A DNA stretch of 64,000 bases from positions 186,001 through 250,000 of the forward strand of contig NC_089186.1 in NCBI RefSeq assembly GCF_947507565.1, in the 5' to 3' direction. Below, one piece after another: positions 20,401 through 30,935 of the stretch. The notes below the pieces were generated by a model. The model had not been told where the DNA came from, searched no databases, and saw nothing but the letters and a program-made list of their open reading frames with translations. The position numbers and the translations under genes were made by a program. The stretch comes from Oscarella lobularis (Eukaryota > Porifera > Homoscleromorpha > Homosclerophorida > Oscarellidae). Every line of letters begins with the position of its first letter. The stretch's first letter is position 1.

Positions 20401-20909
20401 ATCGCGATCTCAAGTGCGACAACCTGCTCGTCAACAACAAGCGAATCGTCAAAGTCGCCGACTTCGGCTGCACCAGAATCGCACCCAAGATCAGTGACGA
20501 CAACGGGGGAAGCATTCGCGGAACACGCGCCGTGGGTACGGCGTTTTTCAGAGCTCCGGAAATATTTCGCGGCGAAGCGTACAGCGTTGCCGTCGACGTT
20601 TACAGCTACGGAATTACGTTGTGGGAAATTATAACCGCAAAACGTCCCTACTTCGACAAATTCGAGGAAGGACTGACGAGCCGAGAAATTCTGGATCAAA
20701 TCATTCATAGTGACGTGCGGCCAGAATTTCACGCTCACTGCGACAGTAATTTGAAAAAATTGGCCAAACGGTGCTGGAATGGGAACCCTCTTGAGCGACC
20801 AACTTTTGAAGACATCGTTCCAGTGCTGAAAAGACTCTGGTTGTCAAATGTGGTAAGAAATTGCGTAAAAAAGTCAATCTTTCAATTAAGAAAGTCCATC
20901 TTATTCTAG
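17478..20909 (+). CDS. Kelch-EGF-TM-TKL receptor kinase 1
   Basis: Intronless, 1143 residues. An N-terminal hydrophobic signal (HHVALQCVLYFAAFCYI) is followed by a kelch/galactose-oxidase-like propeller region to about residue 690, with repeated VYGGY and LVLFGGI strands. A cysteine-rich ephrin-receptor-like motif (PCPMGQYSD...CTDCPPG, about 710) and an EGF-like module (CPVGKCPNGIC...C.C) come next. One TM helix lies at about 790-812, and the kinase domain at about 852-1120. The glycine loop is IGQGSFGDVW, the lysine VAVKILK, the catalytic loop MHRDLKCDNLL, the magnesium loop DFG, and the APE motif RAPEI. HRDLKCDN is TKL/Ser-Thr type, not the HRDLAARN of tyrosine kinases. It should be a type I receptor relaying extracellular recognition by phosphorylation; the ligand is unknown. 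It is the most diverged of the first five and the only one with DFG rather than DLG. Confidence 0.9.
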   Translation: MHHVALQCVLYFAAFCYIGRSMTGSWQTVLHDDENWGKSSPDGVERLLRAIPTERAATYRRKAELAHAKTRILFIDYTGVTWSFSPRTATWTPLSTTKTFKNLRKNTITSLCGTKVVAYGGYQEIYDNPRQRFSDARISLFDGESEEWAVLNIKHGPSSRFDHKAFAHPRKESTCKCKESLFVYGGYRTNYELDSKYSSSPIFDDFWELRCVDDRNMKYTWIKINTTLSRLHSLANWTAFSVSDEKIYWLTPNSNKLWIFEVTTNTWSPKLIDSACPSHANVTFEHQNDIAYVESHKLAIFQANNQLLGVYHVKENRFQCVDIGTNDTNKNIPANVMVLDEKILLLSLSEHSQVQLWELQSETNDLLHSLNSKRNSSGSRLYFKEIPYKENYPVFKFYQYASILRISDAVWYLILVEDNQKVQMWRFEIDNLRWTLYDPDQIPETRNVQARKTAFTKTKYSSVAYFGSNHNYSSSGSDDLWVYDTNVRTWTRVPSLGNGPKKLTSFATMDSLINGELVLFGGIDNKKNSLWVATVNFSRIKATWKRICCNGPEAQEPTKHLNRWSSAVWNNAFYVYFGKKNASCEWTTYYTKLGISELKWNSVSIYNFHSMKDISKEFCYKPSTAVGRFAITALENGDLLIKDLSHKKLTRIIKSRETVSTWKQILVGSGDKIYSFITAPSNVPNTPAIRRLERFQLAGCEPGMNSSDYIHYPCRPCPMGQYSDRYGASTCTDCPPGLVTRTKRSISKRNCTCPVGKCPNGICIVQSNYTTHCICKKRYVGPSCETPKYTIHIAAVAGAVAAVLLIAAFLYCMKRVRKHLNMAQYTRTELEIAEKTVAQLSDIWSVDEKEVVFDHMIGQGSFGDVWTAQYRDQTVAVKILKIKKENCTNEQLQEFKEEGELLRSIFHANIVRFIGTGKTADNKPLIVLEYMERGSVRKELDEKHADHPMEIALQVKYALHAAKGMRHLHRINQMHRDLKCDNLLVNNKRIVKVADFGCTRIAPKISDDNGGSIRGTRAVGTAFFRAPEIFRGEAYSVAVDVYSYGITLWEIITAKRPYFDKFEEGLTSREILDQIIHSDVRPEFHAHCDSNLKKLAKRCWNGNPLERPTFEDIVPVLKRLWLSNVVRNCVKKSIFQLRKSILF

Positions 20910-21124
20910 TGCTGATTCAAGTTGACGTGATAGGGAATCAAGAAGGAAGAAATCGTCAAATTGTCTGGTAGCGTCTTTTCTTCTGTACTGCTTGTCCGTA
21001 TTACATATAAACCGTCTGCAGTAGGCCCGAGTTACAGAACACGTCATAGTTAGGGTAGGACAGGAATTCACCAGAAATTTGTTGATGAAAAGGAAAGATA
21101 TCATTAGTCTGCAAATTCCCAACA
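20910..21124 (+). other. 3' UTR/flank of receptor kinase 1
   Basis: The non-coding stretch resembles the 3' flanks of the other receptor kinases (GAAGGAAGA..., GTCTGGTAGCGTC). It runs into intergenic repeat R3. Confidence 0.5.
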
Positions 21125-22050
21125 CTATATAACAGAAACCTACATTACCTTATATATCCCGTGAGAAACGAAATGGTCTAAAGCACGTGGCGGCTGCTAG
21201 TTAATGTTTGAGGGAAAGGAGCTACAACCTTCTAGCCTCTAAACCGCCCTACCTACTAGCAGCCGCCAACTAAACCTTAATGCAAGGGGAAAAGGGCCCA
21301 TGTATACTAGCGTAGTTATGCAAAGAGCATGAAATCAGACGACTACACTATACCCCACTACACTTTCTGCTGCGTGCATACACGATTTACACGTCGAGTT
21401 TCATGCGCCGCTGTGCCACCAGCCCCCACTTGAGCCCCAACCCGCCCTCGATTACATGTTCAGAAATCAAAAGCCCTAGTTTTAGATTCGGTCATGAAAT
21501 CGGTCTATGCCCACAGCGCGGGCAGTGGCAAAGCATTGCTATCCATCTCTATGTACGCCGCAGAAAGGACTGCCCCCTAAGTGCACGCCTACACCAGGTG
21601 AGGCCCCCAAAGAGGGAACGAGACAAACTTTATTCATCCGTTGAGTTGCGCCACAATAGACAGTGGAGAATCTTCCGCCAGTCCTAAAAACCGATAAATT
21701 AGATGCGGATCGTGCTTGATCGCTAGAACAAAACTTACAAAAGTAACTGTATTGGAGTTCAGTAAGGAAAAGTGCGGAGCCCATCCCAAGGCAAGAACTC
21801 GGATTAGAAAGATGATGCCGTGCGGGTAGCGTGTCTGTACGAGTCGAGGACCTCCTATTCACGACTTCGAAGCGATTTTCGGCCTTACCGTTGACTCGTT
21901 TCGGAGTTTACCCTCTGCTTTGACATTCTCGGTGCCTAAAATAGCCCATCGCTTTAGTCCAAAGGCATTCGCTGCGTGAGAACGCGAACAATTGCTGTTG
22001 GCCTTGCGTTTATCATACTGTAGTGCACGCTAGGGACCTCCTCATTGGAC
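21125..22050. repeat. Intergenic repeat R, copy 3
   Basis: Full-length copy between kinases 1 and 2. It starts AACCTACATTACC, includes TAGCAGCCGCCAACTAAACC and CACGACTTCGAAGCGATTTT, and ends at TAGTGCACGCTAGGGA. The stretch 22050-22404 that follows is the upstream region of kinase 2 and has no gene. Confidence 0.8.
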
Positions 22051-22404
22051 TCATTGGACTCGGCCAGCTATAAGAAGTCCATTATCACACGAGTCCCTAT
22101 AAGTGCGTCATAAAGGCGCGTAAACATAGATAGAGCAGACTGACGAACGGCCGTGACTGACGCACGTATAAAAGGTTACATAATTGATCTCGTATTTGAC
22201 CTCCATCCATAGTGGAGGAGAGTGTGCTGGTCATACATGTATACCAGACTAGGTTCCTGCACACCTGCAAGCTGTGAGGAGGGTCTGGTCATACAGATTC
22301 ATACATATGATGGTCTGGTTAGAATCAGTTCCTGCGCAGCTGCAATGCATCGTCAGTCACTGTGAGCAAGTAAACACTACGCTGCCCGCTTCTGCACAGC
22401 TGCA

Positions 22405-25400
22405 ATGCATTTCGTCGTCCTACAAATGGCCCTCTATTACGCCGCACTTTGTAACATTGGAGAAGGGAAAAGTAGCACTGGTCACTGGGAACACGTACTG
22501 CAAGAGAACGCGGATTGGGAGCAAAACTTGCCCCTAGCAGTACATCAATTTAAACATTTTTTAAGAGGCTACTCTATCCCAACCCAACGCGCCGTAACTT
22601 ATCGGCGAAAGGCAAATCCTTCGCGAGCCCCCACTCGAATACTATTTGTTGACTATGCCGGCGTTACGTGGACTTACTCGCAGGAAACAGCTTCGTGGAC
22701 AGCGCTTTCCACAAACAGCCATTTCTTTCACCTGCACGGAAATTCGATTACCAGCCTTTGCGAAACAGGAGCTGTTGTTTTCGGTGGTTACCAGCAAGTA
22801 TTCAAAAATGGACGACTGACAAGATCGCGGCATAATGACAATAGATTATGGCTTTTCAACGGTGAAAGCGAAGAGTGGACTGTTCTTCAAAACCTGACGA
22901 AAGGTCCTCAGGCCCGTTATGGTCATAAGACATTCACGCAGTACAGAAATAAAAGCACGTGCCAATGCAAGGAGTCAATGTTTGTATATGGCGGCATGTC
23001 TCCGTCTTCCAATGTCCACCTAGAGGACATCTGGGAGCTTCGCTGTGTAGACGACAGAAGCATGAAATATCAATGGATACAAATCAACACGACCTCGTGG
23101 CCTCTACAACATTTTGCCCATCGGCACGCATTTTCGGTGGACAGTGAAAGCGTGTACTGGCTGACACGTAAGAGCCATAGAGCGTGGATCTTGGACATGA
23201 CAACGAAGAAATGGGATTCAAAAGTGATTACCAGCACTTGCCCTAAACATGCTTTTACCTATTCTGATCAAGCAAACATGGTCTATGACAAGGAACACCA
23301 ACTGCTGATTGTCCAATTGCTAAGTTCGGTACTAGGAGTTTACGATGTAAATAAAAATCGCTTCCTCTGCGTGAAAGTCGAAGGAAGTCGTGAAACAATG
23401 ATCAAAGAAGCTCCACCAAAGATTCTGCTACTGGAGAACAAATTACTTCTCGTAGCTCAACTAATGCCCATTAGCAGGGCACGAATCAGACTGATGGTGC
23501 TATGGAAAAAGAAGCTTCTACTCGTTGTGAAAAATGGTAAGACACATAAAGCACCACGGTTTGAAAGAGTCATTTTCACGGGAAAGCACCCCGTTTTCAA
23601 AGGAGACGCACGACTGGTTAGAATCAGCGACGCTGTTTGGTATCTCATGGTCCAAGCAAAACAACGGGTGCAAATGTGGCGATATGAAAATGACCACCTC
23701 AGGTGGACACTATACGATCCAGATCAGAAGCCAAAAACAGACGAAGCCAGCTCTTGGGAATTAATGGCTTATTCAGCAACCGAAAATAATTGCGTGGCTA
23801 TATTTGGAACTGACCATCTTTGGATATACAGCACCGATTCACGAATATGGACAAAGGTTCTCCCCATTGGAAACGCGCCAAATACACTAACTTCGTACGC
23901 TACGATGAACTTGATGAACAACGGATCACTGCTTCTATTTGGCGGAATAGACAACAAAGCGAGTTCGCTTTGGATAGCAACAGTCGATTTCAAACGAATG
24001 AAAGTAACTTGGAAAAGAATTTGTTGCGACGATAGACAGAGGGAAAATGAGCCTACAGGACCACTTCAACGGTGGTCGAGCGCAATATGGAATAACACGT
24101 TCTACGTCTACTTTCTGAGATTCACGAAATCTTTTTGCGAATGGGAAACGTACCACACACGTCTTGACATTGGCGAATTGACGTGGAATGTCACTTCAGT
24201 CCGTGAAGAAATGAGACCAGCCAGGTCAAACACATTGAAAAACGTCTGCGATACGTCAAGCGCAGCAAACGGTCGCTTTGCATTTGCAACAACCGTAAGT
24301 GGAGACCTTCTCATTGAAGATTTCAGTGAAATCAAATTAAAAATGATACGAATGGCGAACGAAAATTCGTCGTCTAATGAAAAGAACCTACTCGCTGGTA
24401 GTGGCAATGCAGTGTTTAACTTCCTAACACTGCTCTTCTCAAAGTCAAAGAAGACAGCTATTGTTGCTTTAGAACGTTTCGATCTTCCAGGGTGCGAGCC
24501 TGGGACTAACAGTTCCGATTACACTCTTCAACCGTGTCGCCCCTGCCCAATGGGACAATACAATGATCACTACGGTGGTAATTGCACCGCTTGCCCGCCT
24601 GGTTTGGCAACGAGACAAACGGGCTCGACTTCCATACAAAATTGCACGTGTCCGGTCGGAAGATGCGCTAATGGAATATGCATCATACAAAGCGACTATA
24701 CAACGCATTGCACTTGCAACGCAGGATTTACTGGCCCATCGTGTGAAACACCAACGACGTACATCATAGGTATGGGAACACTACTCGGAGTGCTATTATT
24801 CGCGGTTTTTCTATACTGCATAAAACGCGCCAAAAAACATCAAAATGTGGCCAAGTACACGAGAGCCGAATTGGAAATCGCCGAAGAAACTGCCGCCGAA
24901 TTATTTGACATATGGTCGGTAGACGAAAACGAAGTTGAATTTGATCTCATAATCGGACAGGGATCGTTTGGCGACGTGTGGACGGCGCAATACCGCGATC
25001 AAACCGTTGCCGTCAAAGTACTCAAAATTACGGAGCAAGACTGCACTAATGAGCAATTGCGAGAATTCAAAGACGAGAGCGAGTTGCTTCGATCGATTTT
25101 CCACGCGCACATCGTTCGCCTCATTGGAACTGGAAAGACGGCGGAGAACAAACCATTCATTGTTTTGGAGTACATGGAACGAGGGTCGGTTCGAAAAGAG
25201 TTGGATGACAATTACGGCGATCATCCTATGGAGATCGAGCTTCAGGTCAAGTACGCCTTACACGCGGCAAAGGGAATGCGCCATCTTCATCGAATCAATC
25301 GAATGCATCGCGATCTCAAATGCGACAACCTTCTCGTCAACAACCTGGGAATTGTGAAAGTCGCCGACTTGGGCTGCACCAAAATCGCGCCCAAGATCAG

Positions 25401-25761
25401 CGAAGACGAGAGTGGAAGTGTTCGCGGAACGCGCGCTATCGGTACGGCGTTTTTCAGAGCTCCGGAAATATTTCGTGGCGAAGCGTACAGCGTTGCGGTC
25501 GACGTTTACAGCTACGGAATTACATTGCGGGAGCTTATGACTGCAAAACATCCTTACTTCGAGAAGTTCGAGCAAGGATTGACGAGCCAAGAAATTCTCA
25601 ATAAAATCGTTCAGAGCGAAGTACGACCTGAATTTTCGGTTCACTGCGACAGTAATTTAATAAAATTGGCCAAAAGGTGCTGGAATGAGAATCCGTCTGA
25701 GCGGCCAACATTCGAAGAAATCGTTCCACTGTTGAAAGGACTCTCGTTTCTAACGTGGTAA
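22405..25761 (+). CDS. Kelch-EGF-TM-TKL receptor kinase 2
   Basis: Intronless, 1118 residues, same architecture as its neighbours. There is an N-terminal hydrophobic segment (MHFVVLQMALYYAALCNI) and kelch-like strands (VFGGYQQV, VYGGMSPSS, LLLFGGIDN). The cysteine-rich/EGF region spans about 695-775, the TM helix about 787-808, and the kinase about 848-1110. The glycine loop IGQGSFGDVW, VAVKVLK, HRDLKCDN and RAPEI motifs are intact. The magnesium loop is DLG instead of DFG; this is tolerated in some active kinases. The closest relative is kinase 3, about 700 bp downstream, so the pair is a recent duplication. Inferred function: membrane receptor kinase for an unknown extracellular ligand. Confidence 0.9.
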   Translation: MHFVVLQMALYYAALCNIGEGKSSTGHWEHVLQENADWEQNLPLAVHQFKHFLRGYSIPTQRAVTYRRKANPSRAPTRILFVDYAGVTWTYSQETASWTALSTNSHFFHLHGNSITSLCETGAVVFGGYQQVFKNGRLTRSRHNDNRLWLFNGESEEWTVLQNLTKGPQARYGHKTFTQYRNKSTCQCKESMFVYGGMSPSSNVHLEDIWELRCVDDRSMKYQWIQINTTSWPLQHFAHRHAFSVDSESVYWLTRKSHRAWILDMTTKKWDSKVITSTCPKHAFTYSDQANMVYDKEHQLLIVQLLSSVLGVYDVNKNRFLCVKVEGSRETMIKEAPPKILLLENKLLLVAQLMPISRARIRLMVLWKKKLLLVVKNGKTHKAPRFERVIFTGKHPVFKGDARLVRISDAVWYLMVQAKQRVQMWRYENDHLRWTLYDPDQKPKTDEASSWELMAYSATENNCVAIFGTDHLWIYSTDSRIWTKVLPIGNAPNTLTSYATMNLMNNGSLLLFGGIDNKASSLWIATVDFKRMKVTWKRICCDDRQRENEPTGPLQRWSSAIWNNTFYVYFLRFTKSFCEWETYHTRLDIGELTWNVTSVREEMRPARSNTLKNVCDTSSAANGRFAFATTVSGDLLIEDFSEIKLKMIRMANENSSSNEKNLLAGSGNAVFNFLTLLFSKSKKTAIVALERFDLPGCEPGTNSSDYTLQPCRPCPMGQYNDHYGGNCTACPPGLATRQTGSTSIQNCTCPVGRCANGICIIQSDYTTHCTCNAGFTGPSCETPTTYIIGMGTLLGVLLFAVFLYCIKRAKKHQNVAKYTRAELEIAEETAAELFDIWSVDENEVEFDLIIGQGSFGDVWTAQYRDQTVAVKVLKITEQDCTNEQLREFKDESELLRSIFHAHIVRLIGTGKTAENKPFIVLEYMERGSVRKELDDNYGDHPMEIELQVKYALHAAKGMRHLHRINRMHRDLKCDNLLVNNLGIVKVADLGCTKIAPKISEDESGSVRGTRAIGTAFFRAPEIFRGEAYSVAVDVYSYGITLRELMTAKHPYFEKFEQGLTSQEILNKIVQSEVRPEFSVHCDSNLIKLAKRCWNENPSERPTFEEIVPLLKGLSFLTW

Positions 25762-26451
25762 GGAACTGCATGAGCGAAAAGTACTGTACTTATAAAAGAA
25801 AGCAAATCTTCTTCTTTAGCACTGATTCAAGTTGATGTGGTACGATTTGGAAATCCAGAAGGAAGATGTCAGTGAAAGCGATATGGAATCGTCACATTGT
25901 ATGGTAGTTACATTTTTTGCTATACTTGCTTGTCCGTCCTAAACCGTCCGTCTTTAGTGCACGCTATATATGACTGAGTATGACAGTTAAATTTCAGTTG
26001 ACCTTTTCCCCGGGTTTCGCTAAACTCCAATAAAATCCTGTCTATGGGAGATTGAGTGGACGCTTCGCGATAGAATAACTAGTGGATTTACGTTTCCATC
26101 TTCGAAGCCTTGTGAAGTGAAAGATACGATGTTTCATTGATAGACGTGCACCTGCAAACGTCCACCTGGCAAACAGATGCTGAGCCAATTCAGATATCAA
26201 AGACATTGGCACTACTTTTGTCCGAAAAGTGGAAGCAGGAAGATAGCAACAAATTCTAACCAGACCCTATCGTATCAGAGATGAAAGGGCCTGCACACGT
26301 CAAACCATTCTCGATCGTACTCATCGAATGACGGGCATGTTTAACTAAATATGCAATGCAGGCATTTTGGGCCCATACACAACAGATCCTGCGCATCCGT
26401 CAGTTACTGTGAGCAAGTGACCACTACGCTGCCTGTTCCCTTACGTCTGCA
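25762..26451 (+). other. Spacer between receptor kinases 2 and 3
   Basis: 3' flank of kinase 2 and upstream region of kinase 3. Only the tail of the intergenic repeat is recognisable (TTTAGTGCACGCTA at about 25954, and CCAATAAAATCCTGTCTATG at about 26027, which contains AATAAA). No gene. Confidence 0.5.
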
Positions 26452-29400
26452 ATGCATCTCGTCGTCTTACGATTGGCCATCTATTGCGTCGCACTTTGTA
26501 ACATTGGAGAAGGGAAAAGTAGCACAGGTCATTGGGAACACGTAATAAAAGAGAGCTGGGATTGGGAGCAAAACTCGCCCCTATCAGCACATGAATTTAC
26601 TTATTCTAAATGGGGCTACGCTATCCCAACCGAACGCGCCATAACTTATCGGCGAAAGGCAAATCCTTCGCGAGCCCCCACTCGAATACTATTTGTTGAC
26701 TATGCCGGCGTTACGTGGACTTACTCGCAGGAAACAGCTTCGTGGACAGCGCTTTCCACAAACAACCATTTCTATCACCTGCACGGAAATTCGATTACCA
26801 GCCTCTGCGAAACAAGAGCTGCTGTTTTTGGTGGTTACCAGCAAGTATTTAGAAACGGACAACTGACAAGATCGCGGCATAATGACAATAGATTATGGCT
26901 TTTCAACGGTGAAAACGAAGAGTGGACTGTTCTTCAAAGCCTAACAAAGGGACCTGAGGCCCGTTATGGCCACAAGACATTCACGCAGTACAAAAATAAA
27001 AGCACGTGCCAATGCAAGGAGTCAATGTTTGTATATGGCGGCGTTTCTCCGTCTTCCAAAGTCCACCTAGAGGACATCTGGGAGCTTCGTTGTGTAGACG
27101 ACAGAAGCATGAAGTATCAATGGATACAAGTCAACACGACCTCGTGGCCTCTACAAAATTTTGCCCATCGGCACGCATTTTCGGTGGACAGTGAAAGCGT
27201 GTACTGGCTGACACGCGAGAGCCATAGAGCGTGGATATTGGACATGACAACGAAGAAATGGGATTCAAAAGTGATCGACAGTACTTGCCCTAAAAATGCT
27301 TTTAGTTATTCTGATCAAGCAAACATGGTCTATGACAAGGAACACCAACTGCTGATTGTCCAATTGCTAAGTTCGTTACTAGGAGTTTACGATGTAAATA
27401 AAAATCGCTTTCACTGCGTCAAAGTCGAAGGAAGTCTTGGCACATTGATGAAAGAAACTCCCGCAAAGATTCTACTGCTGAAGTACAAATTACTTCTCGT
27501 AGCTCAAGACAAGCCCATTTATAAGACACGAATCAGATTTATGGTGTTATGGAAAAAGAAGCTTCTACTAGCTGTGAAAAATGGTAAGACACATAAAGCA
27601 CCACGTTTTGGAAGAGTTCTCTTTACGGGGAAGTCTCCCGGTTTCAAAGGAGACGCACGACTGGTTAGAATCAACGACGCTGTCTGGTATCTCATGGTCC
27701 AAGCAAAACAACGGGTGCAAATGTGGCGATATGAAAATGACCACCTCAGGTGGACACTATACGATCCAGATCAGAAGCCAAAAACAGACGAAGCCAGCTC
27801 TTGGGAATTAATGGCTTATTCAGCAACCGAAAATGATTGCGTGGCTATTATTGGAACTGATCATCTTTGGATATACAGCACCGATTCACGAATATGGACA
27901 AAGGTTCTCCCCATTGGAAAAGCGCCAAATAAACTAACTTCGTACGCTACGATGAACTTGATGAACAACGGATCACTGATTCTATTCGGCGGAATAGACA
28001 ACAAAGCGAGTTCGCTTTGGATGGCAACAGTCGATTTCAAACGAATGAAAGTGACTTGGAAAAGAATTTGTTGCGACGGTAAACAGAGAGAACATGAGCC
28101 TACAGGACCACTTCAACGGTGGTCGAGCGCAATATGGAATAACACGTTCTACGTCTACTTCCTGAAAACCAAATCTTTTTGCGAATGGGAAACGTACCAC
28201 ACACGACTTGACATTGGCAAATTGACGTGGAACGTCACGTCAATTCGCAAAGAAATGACACTGAAAAACGTCTGCGGTGCGTCAAGCGCAGCATTGGGTC
28301 GCTTTGCGTTTACAGCCACGGTCACTGGAGACCTTCTCATTGAAGATTTCAGTCGAATCAAATTAAAAATGATACGAATGGCGAACGAAACTTCTTCGTC
28401 TAATGAAAAGAACCTACTCGTCGGTAGCGGTAACGCAGTGTTTAACGTCGTATCACGGCATTTCTCAAAACGGAAGAAGACATCTATTGTCGCTTTAGAA
28501 CGTTTCGATCTTCCAGGGTGCGAGCCTGGGACTATCAGTTCCGATTACACTCTTCATCCGTGTCGCCCCTGCCCAATGGGACAATACAATGATCATTACG
28601 GTGGTAATTGCACCGCTTGCCCGCCTGGTTTGGTAACGAGACAAAGAGGCTCGACTTCCATACAAAATTGCACGTGTCCGGTCGGAAAGTGCGCTAATGG
28701 AATATGTATCGTACAAAGCGATCAGACGACCCATTGCATTTGCAATGCGGGATTTACCGGCCCATCGTGTGAAACGCCGACAACGTACATCATAGGTATG
28801 GGAATACTACTCGCAGTGCTAATATTCGCCGTCTTTCTATACTGCATAAAGCGCGTCAGAAAACATAAAAATATGGCTGAGGACACGCGAGCCGAATTGG
28901 AAATCGTTGCAGAAACGGTCGCTGAATTATCTGACATCTGGTCGGTAGACGAAAACGAAATTGAATTTGACTGCCTGATCGGACGTGGATCGTTCGGCGA
29001 CGTGTGGACGGCGCAATACCGAGATCAAATTGTCGCCGTCAAAGTTCTCAAAATTACGGAGCAAGATTGCACTAACGAGCAATTGCAAGAATTCAAAGAC
29101 GAGAGCGAGTTGCTTCGATCAATTTTCCACGCGCACATCGTTCGCTTCATCGGCACTGGAATGACAGCGGATAACAAACCGTTCATCGTTTTGGAATACA
29201 TGGAAGGAGGCTCGGTTCGAAAAGAGTTGGATGATCATCTTATGGATAGCGAGCTTCAAGTCAAATACGCCCTACACGCGGCAAAGGGAATGCGTCATCT
29301 CCATAGAATCGATCGAATGCACCGCGATCTCAAGTGCGACAACCTACTCGTCAACAACGTGGGAATCGTCAAAGTCGCCGACTTGGGCTGCACCAAAATC

Positions 29401-29775
29401 GCGCCCAAGATCAGTGACGAGAGCGGGGGAAGCGTTCGCGGAACGCGCGCCGTCGGCACGGCGTTTTTCAGGGCTCCTGAAATTCTTCGCGGGGAAGCGT
29501 ACAGCGTTGCCGTCGACGTTTACAGCTACGGAGTAACGTTGTGGGAACTTATGACGGCACGACATCCTTACTTCGAGAAATTCGAGCAAGGATTGACAAG
29601 CCGAGACATCTTGGATCAAATCACGCACAGTGACCTACGACCGGAATTCCCGGCTCACTGCGACGAGAGTTTGAAAAAATTGGCCAAATGGTGCTGGAAT
29701 GGGAACCCGTTTGAGAGGCCAACATTTGAAGAGATCGTTTCAGTGCTTAAAGGACTCTGGTTGCCAATGTGGTAA
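26452..29775 (+). CDS. Kelch-EGF-TM-TKL receptor kinase 3
   Basis: Intronless, 1107 residues, very similar to kinase 2 along its whole length, including the signal segment (MHLVVLRLAIYCVALCNI). The cysteine-rich/EGF region begins at about 688, the TM helix lies at about 780-802, and the kinase starts at about 840. The glycine loop is IGRGSFGDVW. The lysine, HRDLKCDN and RAPEI motifs are present, and the magnesium loop is DLG. A short deletion shortens the loop after GSVRKELDD relative to its paralogues. A Met start at 26452 is supported by the same ATGCATCTCGTCGTC context as in kinase 6. Inferred role is the same as for kinase 2. Confidence 0.9.
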   Translation: MHLVVLRLAIYCVALCNIGEGKSSTGHWEHVIKESWDWEQNSPLSAHEFTYSKWGYAIPTERAITYRRKANPSRAPTRILFVDYAGVTWTYSQETASWTALSTNNHFYHLHGNSITSLCETRAAVFGGYQQVFRNGQLTRSRHNDNRLWLFNGENEEWTVLQSLTKGPEARYGHKTFTQYKNKSTCQCKESMFVYGGVSPSSKVHLEDIWELRCVDDRSMKYQWIQVNTTSWPLQNFAHRHAFSVDSESVYWLTRESHRAWILDMTTKKWDSKVIDSTCPKNAFSYSDQANMVYDKEHQLLIVQLLSSLLGVYDVNKNRFHCVKVEGSLGTLMKETPAKILLLKYKLLLVAQDKPIYKTRIRFMVLWKKKLLLAVKNGKTHKAPRFGRVLFTGKSPGFKGDARLVRINDAVWYLMVQAKQRVQMWRYENDHLRWTLYDPDQKPKTDEASSWELMAYSATENDCVAIIGTDHLWIYSTDSRIWTKVLPIGKAPNKLTSYATMNLMNNGSLILFGGIDNKASSLWMATVDFKRMKVTWKRICCDGKQREHEPTGPLQRWSSAIWNNTFYVYFLKTKSFCEWETYHTRLDIGKLTWNVTSIRKEMTLKNVCGASSAALGRFAFTATVTGDLLIEDFSRIKLKMIRMANETSSSNEKNLLVGSGNAVFNVVSRHFSKRKKTSIVALERFDLPGCEPGTISSDYTLHPCRPCPMGQYNDHYGGNCTACPPGLVTRQRGSTSIQNCTCPVGKCANGICIVQSDQTTHCICNAGFTGPSCETPTTYIIGMGILLAVLIFAVFLYCIKRVRKHKNMAEDTRAELEIVAETVAELSDIWSVDENEIEFDCLIGRGSFGDVWTAQYRDQIVAVKVLKITEQDCTNEQLQEFKDESELLRSIFHAHIVRFIGTGMTADNKPFIVLEYMEGGSVRKELDDHLMDSELQVKYALHAAKGMRHLHRIDRMHRDLKCDNLLVNNVGIVKVADLGCTKIAPKISDESGGSVRGTRAVGTAFFRAPEILRGEAYSVAVDVYSYGVTLWELMTARHPYFEKFEQGLTSRDILDQITHSDLRPEFPAHCDESLKKLAKWCWNGNPFERPTFEEIVSVLKGLWLPMW

Positions 29776-30034
29776 GGAATCGCGTAAGGAAAAAACGTTC
29801 TTAAAGACTCCCTCTCTTTAGTGCTGAATCGAGTTCATAGAATCACGAAGGAAGATAGCAGTGAAAGTGACATAGAATCGCCATTATTTGTCTGTGTTTC
29901 TGTCCTAAAACTGTCAGTGGTGAGAGAGGAAAGCCACGCACTGACTGATGTCTAGTTTATCAGTCGTTTTTCGTTGAATATTATGAAATTTGTCGATAGA
30001 AAAAAAAAGTGAGCGGTAGCTTGGGAATTCATTC
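29776..30034 (+). other. 3' UTR of receptor kinase 3 with polyadenylation signal
   Basis: Non-coding flank ending in ATTCTAATAAACCTACATTACC. The AATAAA inside it is a likely poly(A) signal, and the same hexamer ends the flanks of kinases 4 and 6. Confidence 0.5.
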
Positions 30035-30935
30035 TAATAAACCTACATTACCTTTCATATATCCCGTGAGAAACGAAATGGTCTAAAGCACGTGGCGGCT
30101 GCTAGCTAATGTTCGAGGGAAAGGAGCTACAACCTTCTAGCCTCTAGACCGCCCTACCTACTAGCAGCCGCCAACTAAACCTTATTGCAAGGGAACAAGG
30201 ACCCATGTATACTAGCGTAGTTATGCAAAGAGCAAGGAATCAGACAACTAAACTATGACCGAATGTTGTCCCCACTACACTCTCTGCTGCGTACATACAC
30301 GATTTACACGTCGAGTTTCATGCGCCGCTGTGCCACCAGCCCCCACTTGAGCCCCAACCCGCCCTCGATTACACGATCAGAAATCAAAGCCCTAGTTTTA
30401 GATTCGGTCATGAAATCGGTCTATGCCCAAAGCGCGGGCAGTGGCACAGCGTTGCAATCTATCTCTATGTACGCTGCAAAAGGACTGCCCCCTAAGTGCA
30501 CGCCTACACCAGATGGGGGCCCCCAAGAGGGATTGGGCCTACTTTATTCATCCGTTGAGTTGCGCCACAATTGACAGTGGAGAATCTTCCGCCAGTCCTA
30601 AAAAAACGATAAATTAGATGCGGATCGTGTTTGATCACTAGAACAAAAGTAACTGTATTGGAGTTCAGTAAGGAAAAGTGCGGGGCCCATCCCAAGGCAA
30701 GGACTCGGATTAGAAAGATGATGCCGTGCGGGTAGCGTGTCTGTACGAGTCGAGGACCTCTTATTCACGACTTCGAAGCGATTTTCGGCCTTGACTCGTT
30801 TCGGAGTTTACCTCTGCTTTGACATTCTCGGTGTCTAAAATAGCCCATCGCTTTAGTCCGAAGGCATTCGCTCGCGAACAATTGCTGTTGGCCTTGCCTG
30901 TTGCTTGTTATCATACTGTAGTGCACGCTAGGGAT
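30035..30935. repeat. Intergenic repeat R, copy 4
   Basis: Full-length copy between kinases 3 and 4. It serves as the uninterrupted reference for the insertions at 13225 (single GGCCCCCAAGAGGG at about 30519) and at 59032 (uninterrupted AAATCAAAGCCCTAG at about 30382). The stretch 30936-31416 that follows is the upstream DNA of kinase 4, nearly the same as that of kinase 5, with TTAATTAA palindromes. Confidence 0.8.

Noticed and set aside
17478-20909. Receptor tyrosine kinase (ephrin-receptor type)
   Set aside because: The cysteine region looks ephrin-receptor-like, but the catalytic loop HRDLKCDN lacks the tyrosine-kinase AARN pattern; TKL/Ser-Thr type fits better.
21403-21687. Recurring short frames starting MRRCATSPHLSP in the intergenic repeats (also about 30320, 39504, 44126)
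   Set aside because: The frame shifts from copy to copy and substitutions are not third-position biased by eye; treated as non-coding repeat.
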